Shown: positions 11,747-20,726 of the stretch, in pieces | How positions within the stretch are numbered: the stretch's first letter is position 1 | Layout: the number at the start of each line of letters is the position of its first letter | From: Spiroplasma endosymbiont of Panorpa germanica | Lineage (GTDB): Bacteria; Bacillota_I; Bacilli_A; Mycoplasmatales; Mycoplasmataceae | NCBI RefSeq assembly: GCF_964019765.1 | Contig: NZ_OZ026461.1 | Coordinates: 620,001 to 684,000, forward strand | Direction of reading: 5' to 3' | Length of the DNA: 64,000 nt | Notes under the pieces: model-generated | Database searches by the model: none | What the model saw: the letters and a program-made list of their open reading frames with translations, nothing else | Told to the model about the DNA's origin: nothing | Translations under genes and position numbers: made by a program

Positions 11747-12723
11747 TATCTTGGACCCCCTTTGAATGGCTTGGGAGGTTCGCCAATTTTCTCAGCCGTT
11801 TTTCTACCTGAATCAATATTTTCAATTTCTTGAATGCTTCTAGCTTCTTTAAAACGATAAATACGGTTTAGATGTTTGTGAATTCCCGGATAACCTTTAA
11901 ATCTTTTGGCATTATACGAAAACCTTTTATAAAAAATTATTGAAATTCAAATTCCTGAGATTAATATTAACAATCCAGTAACTAAGTATGGGATTCAGAT
12001 TTGATTCAAATATCCAAAACCATTTTTAGCAAATGTTCCATCCCCCATTGGATAGGACATCGTGGTGTCTCCGATTCATCCCGCTTGCATTAAATTTAGA
12101 ACATATCGGTGCGGGAAAAAGTAGGTTATGATATTTAAAGTGTCATTTGAGTTAATTAAATAATAAGGAACTCCTAATCCTAACATGTACATTGGAATGA
12201 AGTAAAATCAGACAAATATTGAAATTATCACTTCGTTATTTTTAAAACTAAAAGCCACAATAATTGCAATCAAATTTGATAATATAATCATTAGAAATAA
12301 TGAGCTAATAAAAATTAATCAATTAACATTTTTTAACAACAAACGTTGCTCAGGAAATAACATCCCGATTCCAAATAGTAAAAAAATTACCATAAAGTTC
12401 ATTACAAAATTAAAACTCAAAAGCGAAAATACTAAAACCCTTTTTGAAATTGGTGTTAGCAAGAAGGCTTTTACTAGATGTTTGTTGTTGAAATCATTTA
12501 TCGTACGTCCAAAATTATACAGCGAGTTTCTAATTACAGCAATCCCGATGGCTGATGCTAGTAAAAATCTATCAGTTTCCACACCTTTATTTTTAAACAT
12601 CAATCAGCAAATTAGGGTAAAAGTCGTTAAAACAACTCCCAAAACAATATTTGTAATATCTGTTCAATAATTATGAAATTGAATTTTTCAAAGTTTTTTA
12701 AAAATTATTCAATTTTTCTTCAT
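11746..12723 (-). CDS. ABC-type transporter membrane subunit (first of a tandem pair)
   Basis: A 325-residue membrane protein with about six hydrophobic segments, resembling ABC-2 type exporter permeases. The C-terminus is basic and proline-containing (EPPKPFKGGPR). The ATG at 12723 follows GAGGGAATTTTT and lies 15 bases after the ATPase stop, so the ATPase and both permeases are co-transcribed. Residues around FFPHRYVLNLMQAGW recur in the next gene. Several Trp codons are TGA. Assignment to the exporter family rests on the neighbours and topology rather than on a catalytic motif. Confidence 0.7.
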
Positions 12724-12738
12724 AAAAATTCCCTCTAA

Positions 12739-14019
12739 CTATTTTAAATTACGTTTAAACTTCTTGTAATTTCGTCTTTCAATTTTGATGGTTTTTAATT
12801 CTTTGCGAATATATTTTTGTTTCATTTTTTCCAATTCGCTTTGTTGTACATTAATATTTAAAAGTTGTTTCTTTTTGCCTCCAAAAATAATTTCATTATT
12901 TCTAAAGATTGATTTAATATTGTTATTTAAGTATTCTAAGAATTGTTTAATTTCTTTTTCAATTTTTTTTAGTTTCTGGAACTGTGAATTTCGCTTAGCA
13001 AATTTCTTAATTTTTTTTAGCTCAACTTTTGCTTTCTTATTATTTAATTTAATGAGTCTTCTAACTGCAATTACATTTTCTTTTTCCAAACTCTCATTTG
13101 ACAACTCCACGATTTTATTATTTATCTCGTCGAAGTAAAATAAAGTATTCTCCACAAAAATTTCATAAGAACTCTCTTTAACAAATGGATATTTCTCAAA
13201 GATTTTTTCAATTTGTTTTTTCAAGCTAACTATTTTATTATTATAATCTTTTAAAATTGGTTTAAAGAATGGATCTGGTTTAGGCTTGATAATTTTAGAA
13301 CTAATTTCATTGCTAATTTTTTTAATGTAGTTGGCAGCTGATAAGTAATTTTGCTCCAAGTCAAAGATGCTACGGTCATCAATTATGTGTCCATCATTTA
13401 GAAAAATAACTCTTGAGGCATACTGATCAATGAAATCATGGTCTGGTGAAACTATAATCAAGGTTCCGTTATAATTTTTTACAAAACTTTCAAAAAATTC
13501 AAAAATTCTTGTTCTAAAATTATAACCAATCGATGAGGAAATTTCATCCACCACTACCAATTCTGGTTTGTGAAAAAAGGCTAAAAATAAACTAAACATT
13601 TGCAAGTTAACAACGCTTAATTTAGACAAGGCTTTATTTAAAAAAGCATTGATTTCAAAAACCTCAATCAAAGTTTGAACTCAAACTTCATCTTCAATTG
13701 CGAAAATATTTCTATACAAATCAATAATATCTTTAGTGATGAAACCACTTGGTCAATTTTGATCGCGAAATTGAATTCCTACAGATTCAAAAACTGAATC
13801 TTGAGTGAAATAATAATCAATAAATCCCGCACTCTGAACCAGATTATTGGCAATAATGCTTGCCAAAACACTTTTACCACTACCATTAGCTCCCAAAAAA
13901 GCAACGATTTCATTTTGATAAATTTTTAGATTAATTTTTTTTAAGGCCCAAGCACCCTTCTTAAAAATTTTAGAGACGTTGTTTAATTCTACTAAAATGC
14001 TTTTTTCGTTTTCTTTCAT
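12739..14019 (-). CDS. ABC transporter ATPase with degenerate motifs and long basic C-terminal extension
   Basis: Residues 1-220 are an ABC ATPase domain. Walker A GANGSGKS (43-50) and Walker B VVVDE (155-159, with catalytic Glu159) are intact and a Q-loop is present (GIQFRDQ). The signature that should read LSGGQ is LSVVN (134-138), and the switch region reads SPDHD, with Pro192 where the usual His sits. After the ATPase domain come about 200 residues rich in Lys, Glu and Ile, probably a coiled coil. It drives, or formerly drove, the permease pair immediately downstream. The start ATG at 14019 has a GGAG site and lies 21 bases after the hydrolase stop. Confidence 0.75.
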
Positions 14020-14040
14020 TAATAAAGCTCCTTAAATTAT

Positions 14041-14997
14041 TTATTGATTATTAATAATGAATTGATTTGAGACCTTCATATATTCATCATAGTTTTTTAC
14101 AATAGCTTTTGTATGTCCCCCAGATTCAAATAATTTGATTTCATTACCAGGATTTTTTTCAGCTTTATTTTTTGCTTCATATATTTTAACACTATCTTGG
14201 TAGTGAGTAACATTATCATCGATTGTGTGAATTAACAAAATCGGAAAACTCTTCAAGTTTTTGGGGATCAACTTTAAATAGTCTAAATTTTCTAAATTAA
14301 CATTTTTTTCCTCACGATAAATATCAATGATATCTTTTTTAATGACTGACAAATAATTACCAAAGATAGTTGGGGCTTGATGGCTAATTAAATATTCCAA
14401 AGCTCTTGGAGCGCTTAAAAAAGTTGAATCCGAAATACCAAATTTGATTTTGTGTTTACGGATAAACTCCTCTTCGGTAACAGAAAAATAATTCAAAGTA
14501 AATGCTCCCATACTTGTTCCTGAAATTCCAATTAGCTCCACTACTTCATTAGACCACAAATATTCAACAGCGGCTTTTAAATCTCAATTTTCTTTATATC
14601 CTAAAGTTATCACGTCGTTTTCACTATTACCATGACACCGAAAATCAAAAACCATTAAATTGTAACCTAACTCGCGATAGTTTCAAATTGAAAATAGTTT
14701 AGCAATCCCTGAACTCGAATAACCGTGTAGGCCAATGATTCACTTATTTGTCTTGACTGGATTGCGATAAATCGTTCCAGAGAGATTAATATTATCTTGT
14801 GACTTAAAACTAATATTTTCTAGTTTAATGTTTTCCCCAATGTATAAGGGGTTATCTTTGAATTGATCATCAAAGGTGGTGTTGAATAGCTTAACTAAAT
14901 TATAGTTCACCTTCGTTGAAGAGTTACTCAAAAAAGCCAAATTATGAGCTTTATTAAATAAATTTATTATTTTACGGGCGATAAAACGATCTTCCAT
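14041..14997 (-). CDS. alpha/beta hydrolase (serine hydrolase)
   Basis: A 318-residue alpha/beta-fold hydrolase. Motifs are the oxyanion segment GLHGYSSSG, FDFRCHGNS, the nucleophile elbow GTSMG with Ser162, an Asp in the LIHTIDDNVTH stretch and His295 in GGHTKAIV. Substrate cannot be inferred; mollicute relatives are usually annotated as lysophospholipase-like or esterase. The ATG at 14997 follows AAGGAGG. It starts the operon that contains the atypical ABC transporter and lies just downstream of the division-cluster terminator. A diverged paralog is at 45765-46817. Confidence 0.85.
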
Positions 14998-15014
14998 AGT
15001 TCCTCCTTAAACAC

Positions 15015-15037
15015 AAAAAAGAGTTTATACTCTTTTT
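15015..15037 (-). terminator. intrinsic terminator after sepF
   Basis: AAAAAGAGT and ACTCTTTTT flank a 4-base loop, with five or more T following on either strand. It ends the mraZ-sepF transcript, 5 bases after the sepF stop. Confidence 0.85.
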
Positions 15038-15041
15038 GATT

Positions 15042-15383
15042 CTAGTGCTGCAGTATAAATTGATAAATTTTATTATCTAGCTTACGATAATCTCCATCCA
15101 GACCATACATAACCCCTGTTAAGAAATCAATAACTCTAACCTTATCTTCGCTTGTTAATTTAGCAAAATTAACAGTTGCTTTACGAAATCTAATTAAAGC
15201 GTCGGCAATTTCTTGAATATCACTATAGCTGTTTGGTTCAAAATGTGTTGTGTGACTAATGTCAAAAACTTCATTTTCAAAACTAAAACGATTGTTTAGT
15301 GGTTTTTCATGTGCTGGTTGGTATGCTTGGTTTTGTGAATCTTTATTAACTGATTCGGCTTTTTTATCTTTTCTTCAACCCAT
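15042..15383 (-). CDS. sepF: cell division protein SepF
   Basis: SepF anchors FtsZ filaments to the membrane and in Gram-positives aligns them at the division ring. The 113-residue product has a short N-terminal segment (MGWRKDKK), a Gln/Asn-rich linker and the conserved SepF core (SYSDIQEIADALIRFRKATVNF, then VRVIDFLTGVMYGLDG). Trp3 is TGA. The ATG at 15383 follows the ftsZ stop by 6 bases, with a weak ribosome site, so it is probably translated with ftsZ. It is shorter than Bacillus SepF (about 150 residues), mostly in the linker. Confidence 0.92.
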
Positions 15384-15389
15384 AATTGT

Positions 15390-16754
15390 CTACCATTTTT
15401 TTCTTAAAAATGTTGGAAAATCTCCATCATCATCACTATTATCTAAAACTTGAACTGGACGTGATTCAGGCTTAGCACCTTCTTCGCCTTCCTTGAAACG
15501 ATTCATACGGTTTTGAATCGAGACCATTTCATTTTCTTCTTCTTGAACAAAACTTGGTCTTTTTGGATCTTGTCTTTCAGTTAATGGCGTGCGACGATCG
15601 TAGGCATTTTGCAACGGTTCGTCATCAAACTCGTCATTAAAACTTTCGTTAAAAGGTTGCATATTTTGATGATTAACTTGTTGGTCATAATCATTAACGC
15701 TATTTGGTTGTGGTTGTGGTTGAATTCTTTGTTCTGGTTCAATATTTTGACGGTTGTTCATTGGTTGGAATCCTTGATTATAAGATTGATCCATTTTGCG
15801 ATAGTCATCTTCAAAACCAGTAGCAATTACTGTTACAATCAACTCATCATCAAGGTTTTCATTAATAGCAATTCCGAAAATAATATTTAAATCTTCTCCA
15901 CTCGCTTGTTGAACAATATCAACCGCATCATAAGCGTCATTTAGTGAGACATTTTTACCACCAGTAACGTTAACAATAGCATCCTTAGCCCCTCTTACAC
16001 TTGTTTCTAAAAGTGATGAAGTAATTGCTTTGTTAGCAGCTTCAATTGCTTTGTCAGGACCTTTTCCAATTCCGATTCCAAATAAGGCATTCCCTTTTCC
16101 GCGCATAACAGTTCTTACATCAGCAAAATCTAAGTTAATAACTGAAGGAACTGCAATTAAATCAGTAATGGTTTGAACTCCTTGTTTTAGAATATTATCA
16201 GCTTCTCTAAATGATTCAGCAACAGGTATTCCTCCAATGATATCCAATAAACGATCATTTGAAATGATTATAATTGAATCAACATATTTACGCAATTCTT
16301 CAATTCCTTGAACAGCGTAAGAGTTTCGCATGCGACCCTCAAATCTGAAAGGCTTAGTTACAATCCCAATAACTAGGGCTCCAGTCTCTTTAGCGATTCG
16401 AGCGATTTCAGGAGCAGCACCGGTTCCAGTACCCCCACCCATTCCAGCGGCTATGAAAATTAAATCACTACCTGAAAGTACCTCTTTTAATTTAGCTTCG
16501 GTTTCGATAGCAGCTTGTCTTCCAATATCTGGATTAGCTCCTGCTCCTAGGCCTTTAGAGATTTCTGCACCAATAACAATCTTAGTTTCAGCTTTACTTG
16601 CAGCTAAAACTTGAGCATCGGTGTTTGCAACGATGAATTCCACGCCTTGAACGTTTTCTTCAACCATTCTATTAACGGCATTGCAACCTCCTCCACCAAC
16701 TCCAACTACTCTAATTTTGGCAGTTTGGTTTAAATTTAAATTAATCTCGCTCAT
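15390..16754 (-). CDS. ftsZ: cell division protein FtsZ
   Basis: Tubulin-like GTPase that forms the division ring. The 454-residue protein has the GGGGCNAVNRM nucleotide-binding start, the tubulin signature GGGTGTGAAPEIA, and the T7 loop region NLDFADVRTVM. Residues after about 320 form a Gln/Asn/Pro-rich linker, and the C-terminus ends in an acidic/hydrophobic peptide (DDDGDFPTFLRKKW), the likely binding site for FtsA and SepF. Start at 16754 with an AGGAGA site. There are 100 bases between ftsA and ftsZ, with a TATAAA-like box, so ftsZ may also have its own promoter. Confidence 0.98.
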   Translation of the reverse strand: MSEINLNLNQTAKIRVVGVGGGGCNAVNRMVEENVQGVEFIVANTDAQVLAASKAETKIVIGAEISKGLGAGANPDIGRQAAIETEAKLKEVLSGSDLIFIAAGMGGGTGTGAAPEIARIAKETGALVIGIVTKPFRFEGRMRNSYAVQGIEELRKYVDSIIIISNDRLLDIIGGIPVAESFREADNILKQGVQTITDLIAVPSVINLDFADVRTVMRGKGNALFGIGIGKGPDKAIEAANKAITSSLLETSVRGAKDAIVNVTGGKNVSLNDAYDAVDIVQQASGEDLNIIFGIAINENLDDELIVTVIATGFEDDYRKMDQSYNQGFQPMNNRQNIEPEQRIQPQPQPNSVNDYDQQVNHQNMQPFNESFNDEFDDEPLQNAYDRRTPLTERQDPKRPSFVQEEENEMVSIQNRMNRFKEGEEGAKPESRPVQVLDNSDDDGDFPTFLRKKW

Positions 16755-16854
16755 TTTTATTCTCCTAACTAAGTTTATTTATTAAAAAATATTATTAACA
16801 GATGATTTTTTCCGTTTGTTTTATAATACCATTTTGTTAAGCAAAATTGTCATT

Positions 16855-18279
16855 TTATTGAAAATTAGATCTTGACATATTTGGCATTTGTTGTAAATTT
16901 TGGTAATTATTAGGTTGACCAATTTGGGGATTTAATCTTGGTTGACCCATTTGGGGATTGAACATTGGTTGACCAATTTGGGGATTTAATCTTGGTTGAC
17001 CGTGACTATGTCCGTGTCCATGAGTTGATTCTTGATGTGAGTGATTGTGTTTTGCACCTTCATTTTGGTTTAAATCAATTTCCTCCGCTTTTTCAACCCC
17101 TGTTGAAGTTTTTATTAGTTTGCTATTTTTATTTGTTATATGTTCTTGAATCATAATTCCACAAAGCGCAGTTGCTCAAATATCATTTCCCCCAATTACA
17201 TCTGAATAATAGATCATTTGGTGATTTATTAAATCTTTTGAAATTAAAAGGTCCTCAAAACCAGATATTTCAGTAATTTTACCTGTGTGATAAATTTGAT
17301 AATCATTATTAGTATTTTCGATAATTTCACGTTTAATAATATTGTTTAATTTGCGCATTACCCCGGAAATAGCTTCTTGGAAAATACTTTTAAATTCTCC
17401 GATTGTTAGTTCAAAGTTTTTATTTTCACTTGTTAAGTGTTTACGATATATTATTGATTCGCTTAAATTGTTTGATTTGAAATCTAAAATTTTGAAAAGG
17501 TATTTTTTAACAACATCTGGTTTAGTATAAATTTTAGCCCCAATTTCTTCAGCCATTTTATCAAGACCGACATTAATTGGTGTAATTCTTACTAAAGTTT
17601 CTTGAGCAAAAATGTTTAATGAAATATATTCTGAATCTCAGTTTACCACAAGAGATATTTTGTTTCTTAAGTCCGCAATATTAACAATTTGTCTAGCTAA
17701 AGCATATGGTTTAATTAGACAGTTCAAAACTTCATATCCCCCCATTTTTACGACTTGAAGGTGAGAGTTGTAAACTTTCGAAGGTACTGTATATACGTTT
17801 GAATACATAGCAATTTTATGAGCTACAGCCCCGATTGGAGCCACACCCTTTTTGTAGGTGTCATCAATTACATAACGAGTTGGTTTAATAGAAACGACTT
17901 TGCGACTATCTGAATAGTTAACATCTTTTGCCTCGTTATTTAAATGGTTTATATCTTGATAATTGACAATTCTTGCAGCCCCTCCATTACTAATATTTAG
18001 TGTTGATATCGCCTCTTTAATTTCAGTGTCTTTTTCAGGAACAACAACCGCAATATTTAATATTTTTTTATTGAAGTTTCTTTCGTATTCTTTAACTACA
18101 CGAGCCAATAAATTTGCAGTACTTTTTAAATCGATTACTTCATTTTCTTCGTTTAATCAGTTACCGATTTCTTTGAATTTATGTAAAATTTTCAAAGTTT
18201 TATTAGCCTGGTATTTACCAGCGGCGAAACGAAATTCGTTTTTAGTTATTTCCAATGCGGCATATATTTCGTTTTTCAT
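16855..18279 (-). CDS. ftsA: FtsA-like cell division ATPase with His-rich and repeat-bearing tail
   Basis: Actin-fold protein that tethers FtsZ to the membrane. The 474-residue sequence is divergent from Bacillus FtsA, but the position between rsmH and ftsZ, the length and the N-terminal layout (YAALEITKNEFRFAAGK) agree with the family. The C-terminal 65 residues are odd: a histidine cluster at 411-426 with about eight His in 16 positions, then three tandem 9-residue units of the form GQPxxNPQx (427-453), and a Gln/Asn/Met-rich end without the usual amphipathic membrane helix. Start ATG at 18279 follows AAGGAG and lies 15 bases after the rsmH stop. Confidence 0.82.
16921..17001 (-). repeat. 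three 27-base tandem repeats inside ftsA
   Basis: Three in-frame copies encode GQPRLNPQI, GQPMFNPQM and GQPRLNPQI; the first and third are nearly identical in DNA. A partial fourth unit (GQPNN) follows. The array is translated, so it is a protein repeat and not a CRISPR or other non-coding array. Confidence 0.9.
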
Positions 18280-18294
18280 TTTTTTTAACTCCTT

Positions 18295-19233
18295 CTATCT
18301 TTTTTTAATTACTCACAATTTTGCGCTATGAGCACGGTTGTTAATTTCTAATTCTTCTTTGCTGGGTTTAATTGGTCTTTTGACAACTAGTTCAAATTCT
18401 TTTTCAGAAGCTACCTCAACTGGTAATTTTGAAATTAATTTATCTTTCTCATCAGTTGTGACATCCTTGAAAATTTTTTTAACCACTTTTTCTTCTAGTG
18501 ACTGAAATGTAATAATTGCTAACACACCATTTTTATTCAAAATCTTTAAAGAACTTTTTATCCCCATTTCAAGAACTTCCATTTCATTGTTCACACAAAT
18601 TCTTAGAGCTTGAAACACTTTTTTAGCGGGGTGTTTCTTTTCCTTTAACACCTTTTGAGGTAGTGCTGTTTTGATAATATCAACAAGTTGCAAGGTTGTA
18701 TCAATCGCTTGTTGTGATCTTGATTCAATAATTCGATTAGCGATGCGGACCGCATAATCCTCTTCGCCATACTCTCTAAAGATTTTAATTAAATCCGAAA
18801 GTCCTCATTGATTAACAACCTTTCATGCAGTTAAATCATTGGTTTCTTGATTCATACGCATGTCAAGTTTACCATCCAAACGATAACTAAATCCTCGATG
18901 TGAATTATCAAATTGTGGTGATGAAACGCCTAAATCAAATAGTATTCCATCAACTTTGAAAACACCATTTAAAGCTAATAAGGATTGAATTTCGCTAAAA
19001 TTTCCTTGCAGAACTTTGAAATTAGTACTAATATTTGCTAGTTCTTTCTCACCATAATCAATTGCAGTTTTGTCTTGATCTAAAGCATACAGTTGCCCAA
19101 CTGTTAAACGCTTTAGTATTTCCTTGCTGTGGCCTGCACGACCTAAAGTTGCATCAACATAAATACCATAATCTCTAATATCGAGAATCTGAATTGATTC
19201 TTTTAATAAAACAGGAACATGATGTTCACTCAT
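18295..19233 (-). CDS. rsmH: 16S rRNA (cytosine-N4)-methyltransferase RsmH
   Basis: Methylates C1402 of 16S rRNA. The 312-residue protein has the family start (HHVPVLLKESI), the SAM-binding motif VDATLGRAGHS, FDLGVSSPQFDN and HRGFSYRLDGKLDMRM, and the C-terminal ITFQSLEEKVVKKIF. Formerly MraW. Trp codons use TGA in NDLTAWKVVNQWG. The ATG at 19233 shares its A with the mraZ stop (TAATG), so expression is coupled to mraZ. The TAG stop is followed by the ftsA ribosome site. Confidence 0.96.
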
Positions 19234-19661
19234 TATTTAGCTCCGCCTAACTGGTTGGCAACTTCTTCTAGGTCGGTCAAATGACCATTGCTATACTCTT
19301 CATACTTTTTAACATCTCAAATTTCAATTTTGTCTCCAATACCTAATAGCAGCACGCTTTTTGAAATTTCCGCTAAATTCAATAAATTACCTGGAATTTT
19401 AATTCTTCCAGCGTTATCAAAATCAATTTCAGCGGAATTTGAAAAAATCTGTCTTGCAACTAGTCTTGCATTAGAGTTAGTAGAACTATGTTGTGAGATT
19501 TCTTTGTATCAGATCTCAAACTCTGTTTGACTTCTAATCTCTAAACAACCTTCAAATCCTTTTGAAACATAAATGGTATCACCCAATTGGTTTCTCAGCT
19601 TTGAAGGGATTGTTAATCGAGATTTTTCATCTAAATTATGTTCAAATGTACCTAATAACAC
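19233..19661 (-). CDS. mraZ: transcriptional regulator MraZ
   Basis: DNA-binding regulator of the division cluster, built from two AbrB-like domains. The 142-residue protein starts M-L-L-G-T-F-E-H-N-L-D-E-K-S-R-L, the normal MraZ N-terminus, with the second domain around NAGRIKIPGNLLNLA. The start codon is GTG at 19661, chosen because it gives the conserved N-terminus and follows GGGGGAT at ribosome-site distance. It is first in the operon mraZ-rsmH-ftsA-ftsZ-sepF, and the repeats it is expected to bind overlap its own leader (see 19658-19720). Confidence 0.95.
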
Positions 19662-19720
19662 AAAATCCCCCACTTTCTCCCACTTGAAAACATTATATAT
19701 CTTTTTATGGTCTTAGGCAA
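19658..19720 (-). promoter_or_regulatory. mraZ promoter with MraZ-type operator repeats
   Basis: Minus strand: -35 TTGCCT (19715-19720), 17-base spacer, -10 TATAAT (19692-19697). Downstream lie TGGGA (19678-19682) and TGGGG (19668-19672), exactly 10 bases apart, with a weaker third box TGTGT at the same phase that includes the GTG start. MraZ of other bacteria binds TGGGN boxes spaced by 5 bases, so autoregulation of the division operon is likely. Here the boxes sit just after the transcription start and inside the ribosome site. Confidence 0.8.
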
Positions 19721-19948
19721 CATTTTTGCAAATTATTTTCAAAAAAACGATAAATATTATAAAAAGTAAAAATGGTCAAAAAGCCAGTGTTTATCGGGGT
19801 TTTTGCTTGTTTTATCAACTTATATCCTATTAAAAAAAACAATATTTAATATTTTTTTATTTTATTTTTTGAACTAAAGAAAAAAACAGTGGTTTTTGGC
19901 CCCACTTTTAAACCCATATTTAAAGAATTTTTGGATATTAAATAAAAA
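19721..19948. other. non-coding spacer with several imperfect hairpins
   Basis: No open frame with a ribosome site was seen. The stretch contains inverted pairs CGATAAA/TTTATCG and AGTGG/CCACT (one including a TGGGG motif like the MraZ box), and long runs of A and T. Together with the flanking terminator and promoter it makes 349 bases without a gene. I see no known RNA family in it. Confidence 0.5.
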
Positions 19949-19979
19949 AACTCCATCATGTTTTAAACATGATGGAGTT
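19949..19979 (-). terminator. strong intrinsic terminator after rpmF
   Basis: AACTCCATCATGTTT at 19949-19963 pairs perfectly with 19965-19979. On the minus strand the hairpin is followed by seven T. It closes the pheS-pheT-yceD-rpmF transcript. Confidence 0.9.
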
Positions 19980-20010
19980 AAATGATTAATAATATCGCTT
20001 CTATTAAGAA

Positions 20011-20190
20011 TTAGTTATCAATTTTAACTACTTCTTTACCTTTGTAATTTCCGCATTCTCTACATACACGGTGCGGTCTAATCATTGCACCGCAGTTTTG
20101 ACAAGAAATAATTGCGTTTGAAACCAAGCTCAAGTGACTACGACGTTTGTTTTTCGCAGCCTTACTGGTCTTTCTAAATGGTACAGCCAT
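20011..20190 (-). CDS. rpmF: 50S ribosomal protein bL32
   Basis: Small basic ribosomal protein, 59 residues, complete. It begins MAVPFRKTSKAAKNKRRSH, typical of L32, and carries the zinc-binding pairs CQNC and CREC. The ATG at 20190 follows AGGAGGTGT. It lies 16 bases after the yceD gene, the same pairing (yceD-rpmF) as in many bacteria, and is followed by a strong terminator. Confidence 0.97.
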   Translation of the reverse strand: MAVPFRKTSKAAKNKRRSHLSLVSNAIISCQNCGAMIRPHRVCRECGNYKGKEVVKIDN

Positions 20191-20206
20191 ATTTACACCT
20201 CCTATT

Positions 20207-20725
20207 TTATTTAATGTTTTTGTCTTTTTCTTGTAAATCAAGAAGTTTAGATCAGCGTTCATCTACGCGATTTTCTTGTTGTTCGTTAAATTGATCTTCT
20301 GATAATAAACTTCAATTTTTACCAACCTTAGAAATTGTACCATAATTATTAGATAAGTTTAAAGGAATATTTAAAAGAATTTCATCAATAATTAATTCAT
20401 CTAGTAATAATTGGTCGTTTAACAACAAATTTTGTTGATCACTATATTTTTGGTTAAAAGTATACGTATCATTTCAGTTTAAACTATCTTTATGCGGGAA
20501 AACCTCGCCTGTACGTGCATCCAAAGCCATTATTTCAAAATCAATAACTCCTTGAATTTCGACATTTTCAATCATGTCTGAATATCTTATTAGACCTTTA
20601 AATTGAGCATTTTTAAACTCTGAAATTAAATACTCTTGATAGTCTCTTTCTTTTGAAACCTCAACGCTAAAATCTAATTCAATTTTCTTTTTTAAATTTA
20701 GATCTCTTTTGGTAAAAATCATCAT
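20207..20725 (-). CDS. YceD/DUF177 family protein
   Basis: A 172-residue protein whose position immediately before rpmF and whose central FKGLIRYSDMIENVEIQGVIDFEI segment fit the YceD (DUF177) family, thought to be linked to ribosomal RNA or ribosome accumulation. YceD proteins usually contain conserved Cys in the middle; none is present here. The ATG at 20725 begins one base after the pheT stop, so it is likely coupled. The acidic region near residues 100-150 is typical. Confidence 0.8.
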
Positions 20726-20726
20726 T

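Noticed and set aside
16330-16614. Plus-strand open frame antisense to ftsZ
   Set aside because: It mirrors the highly conserved FtsZ GTPase codons and has no ribosome site.
16921-17001. Tandem repeats as a possible CRISPR array or satellite
   Set aside because: Units are contiguous, in frame and translated; there are no spacers and no cas genes.
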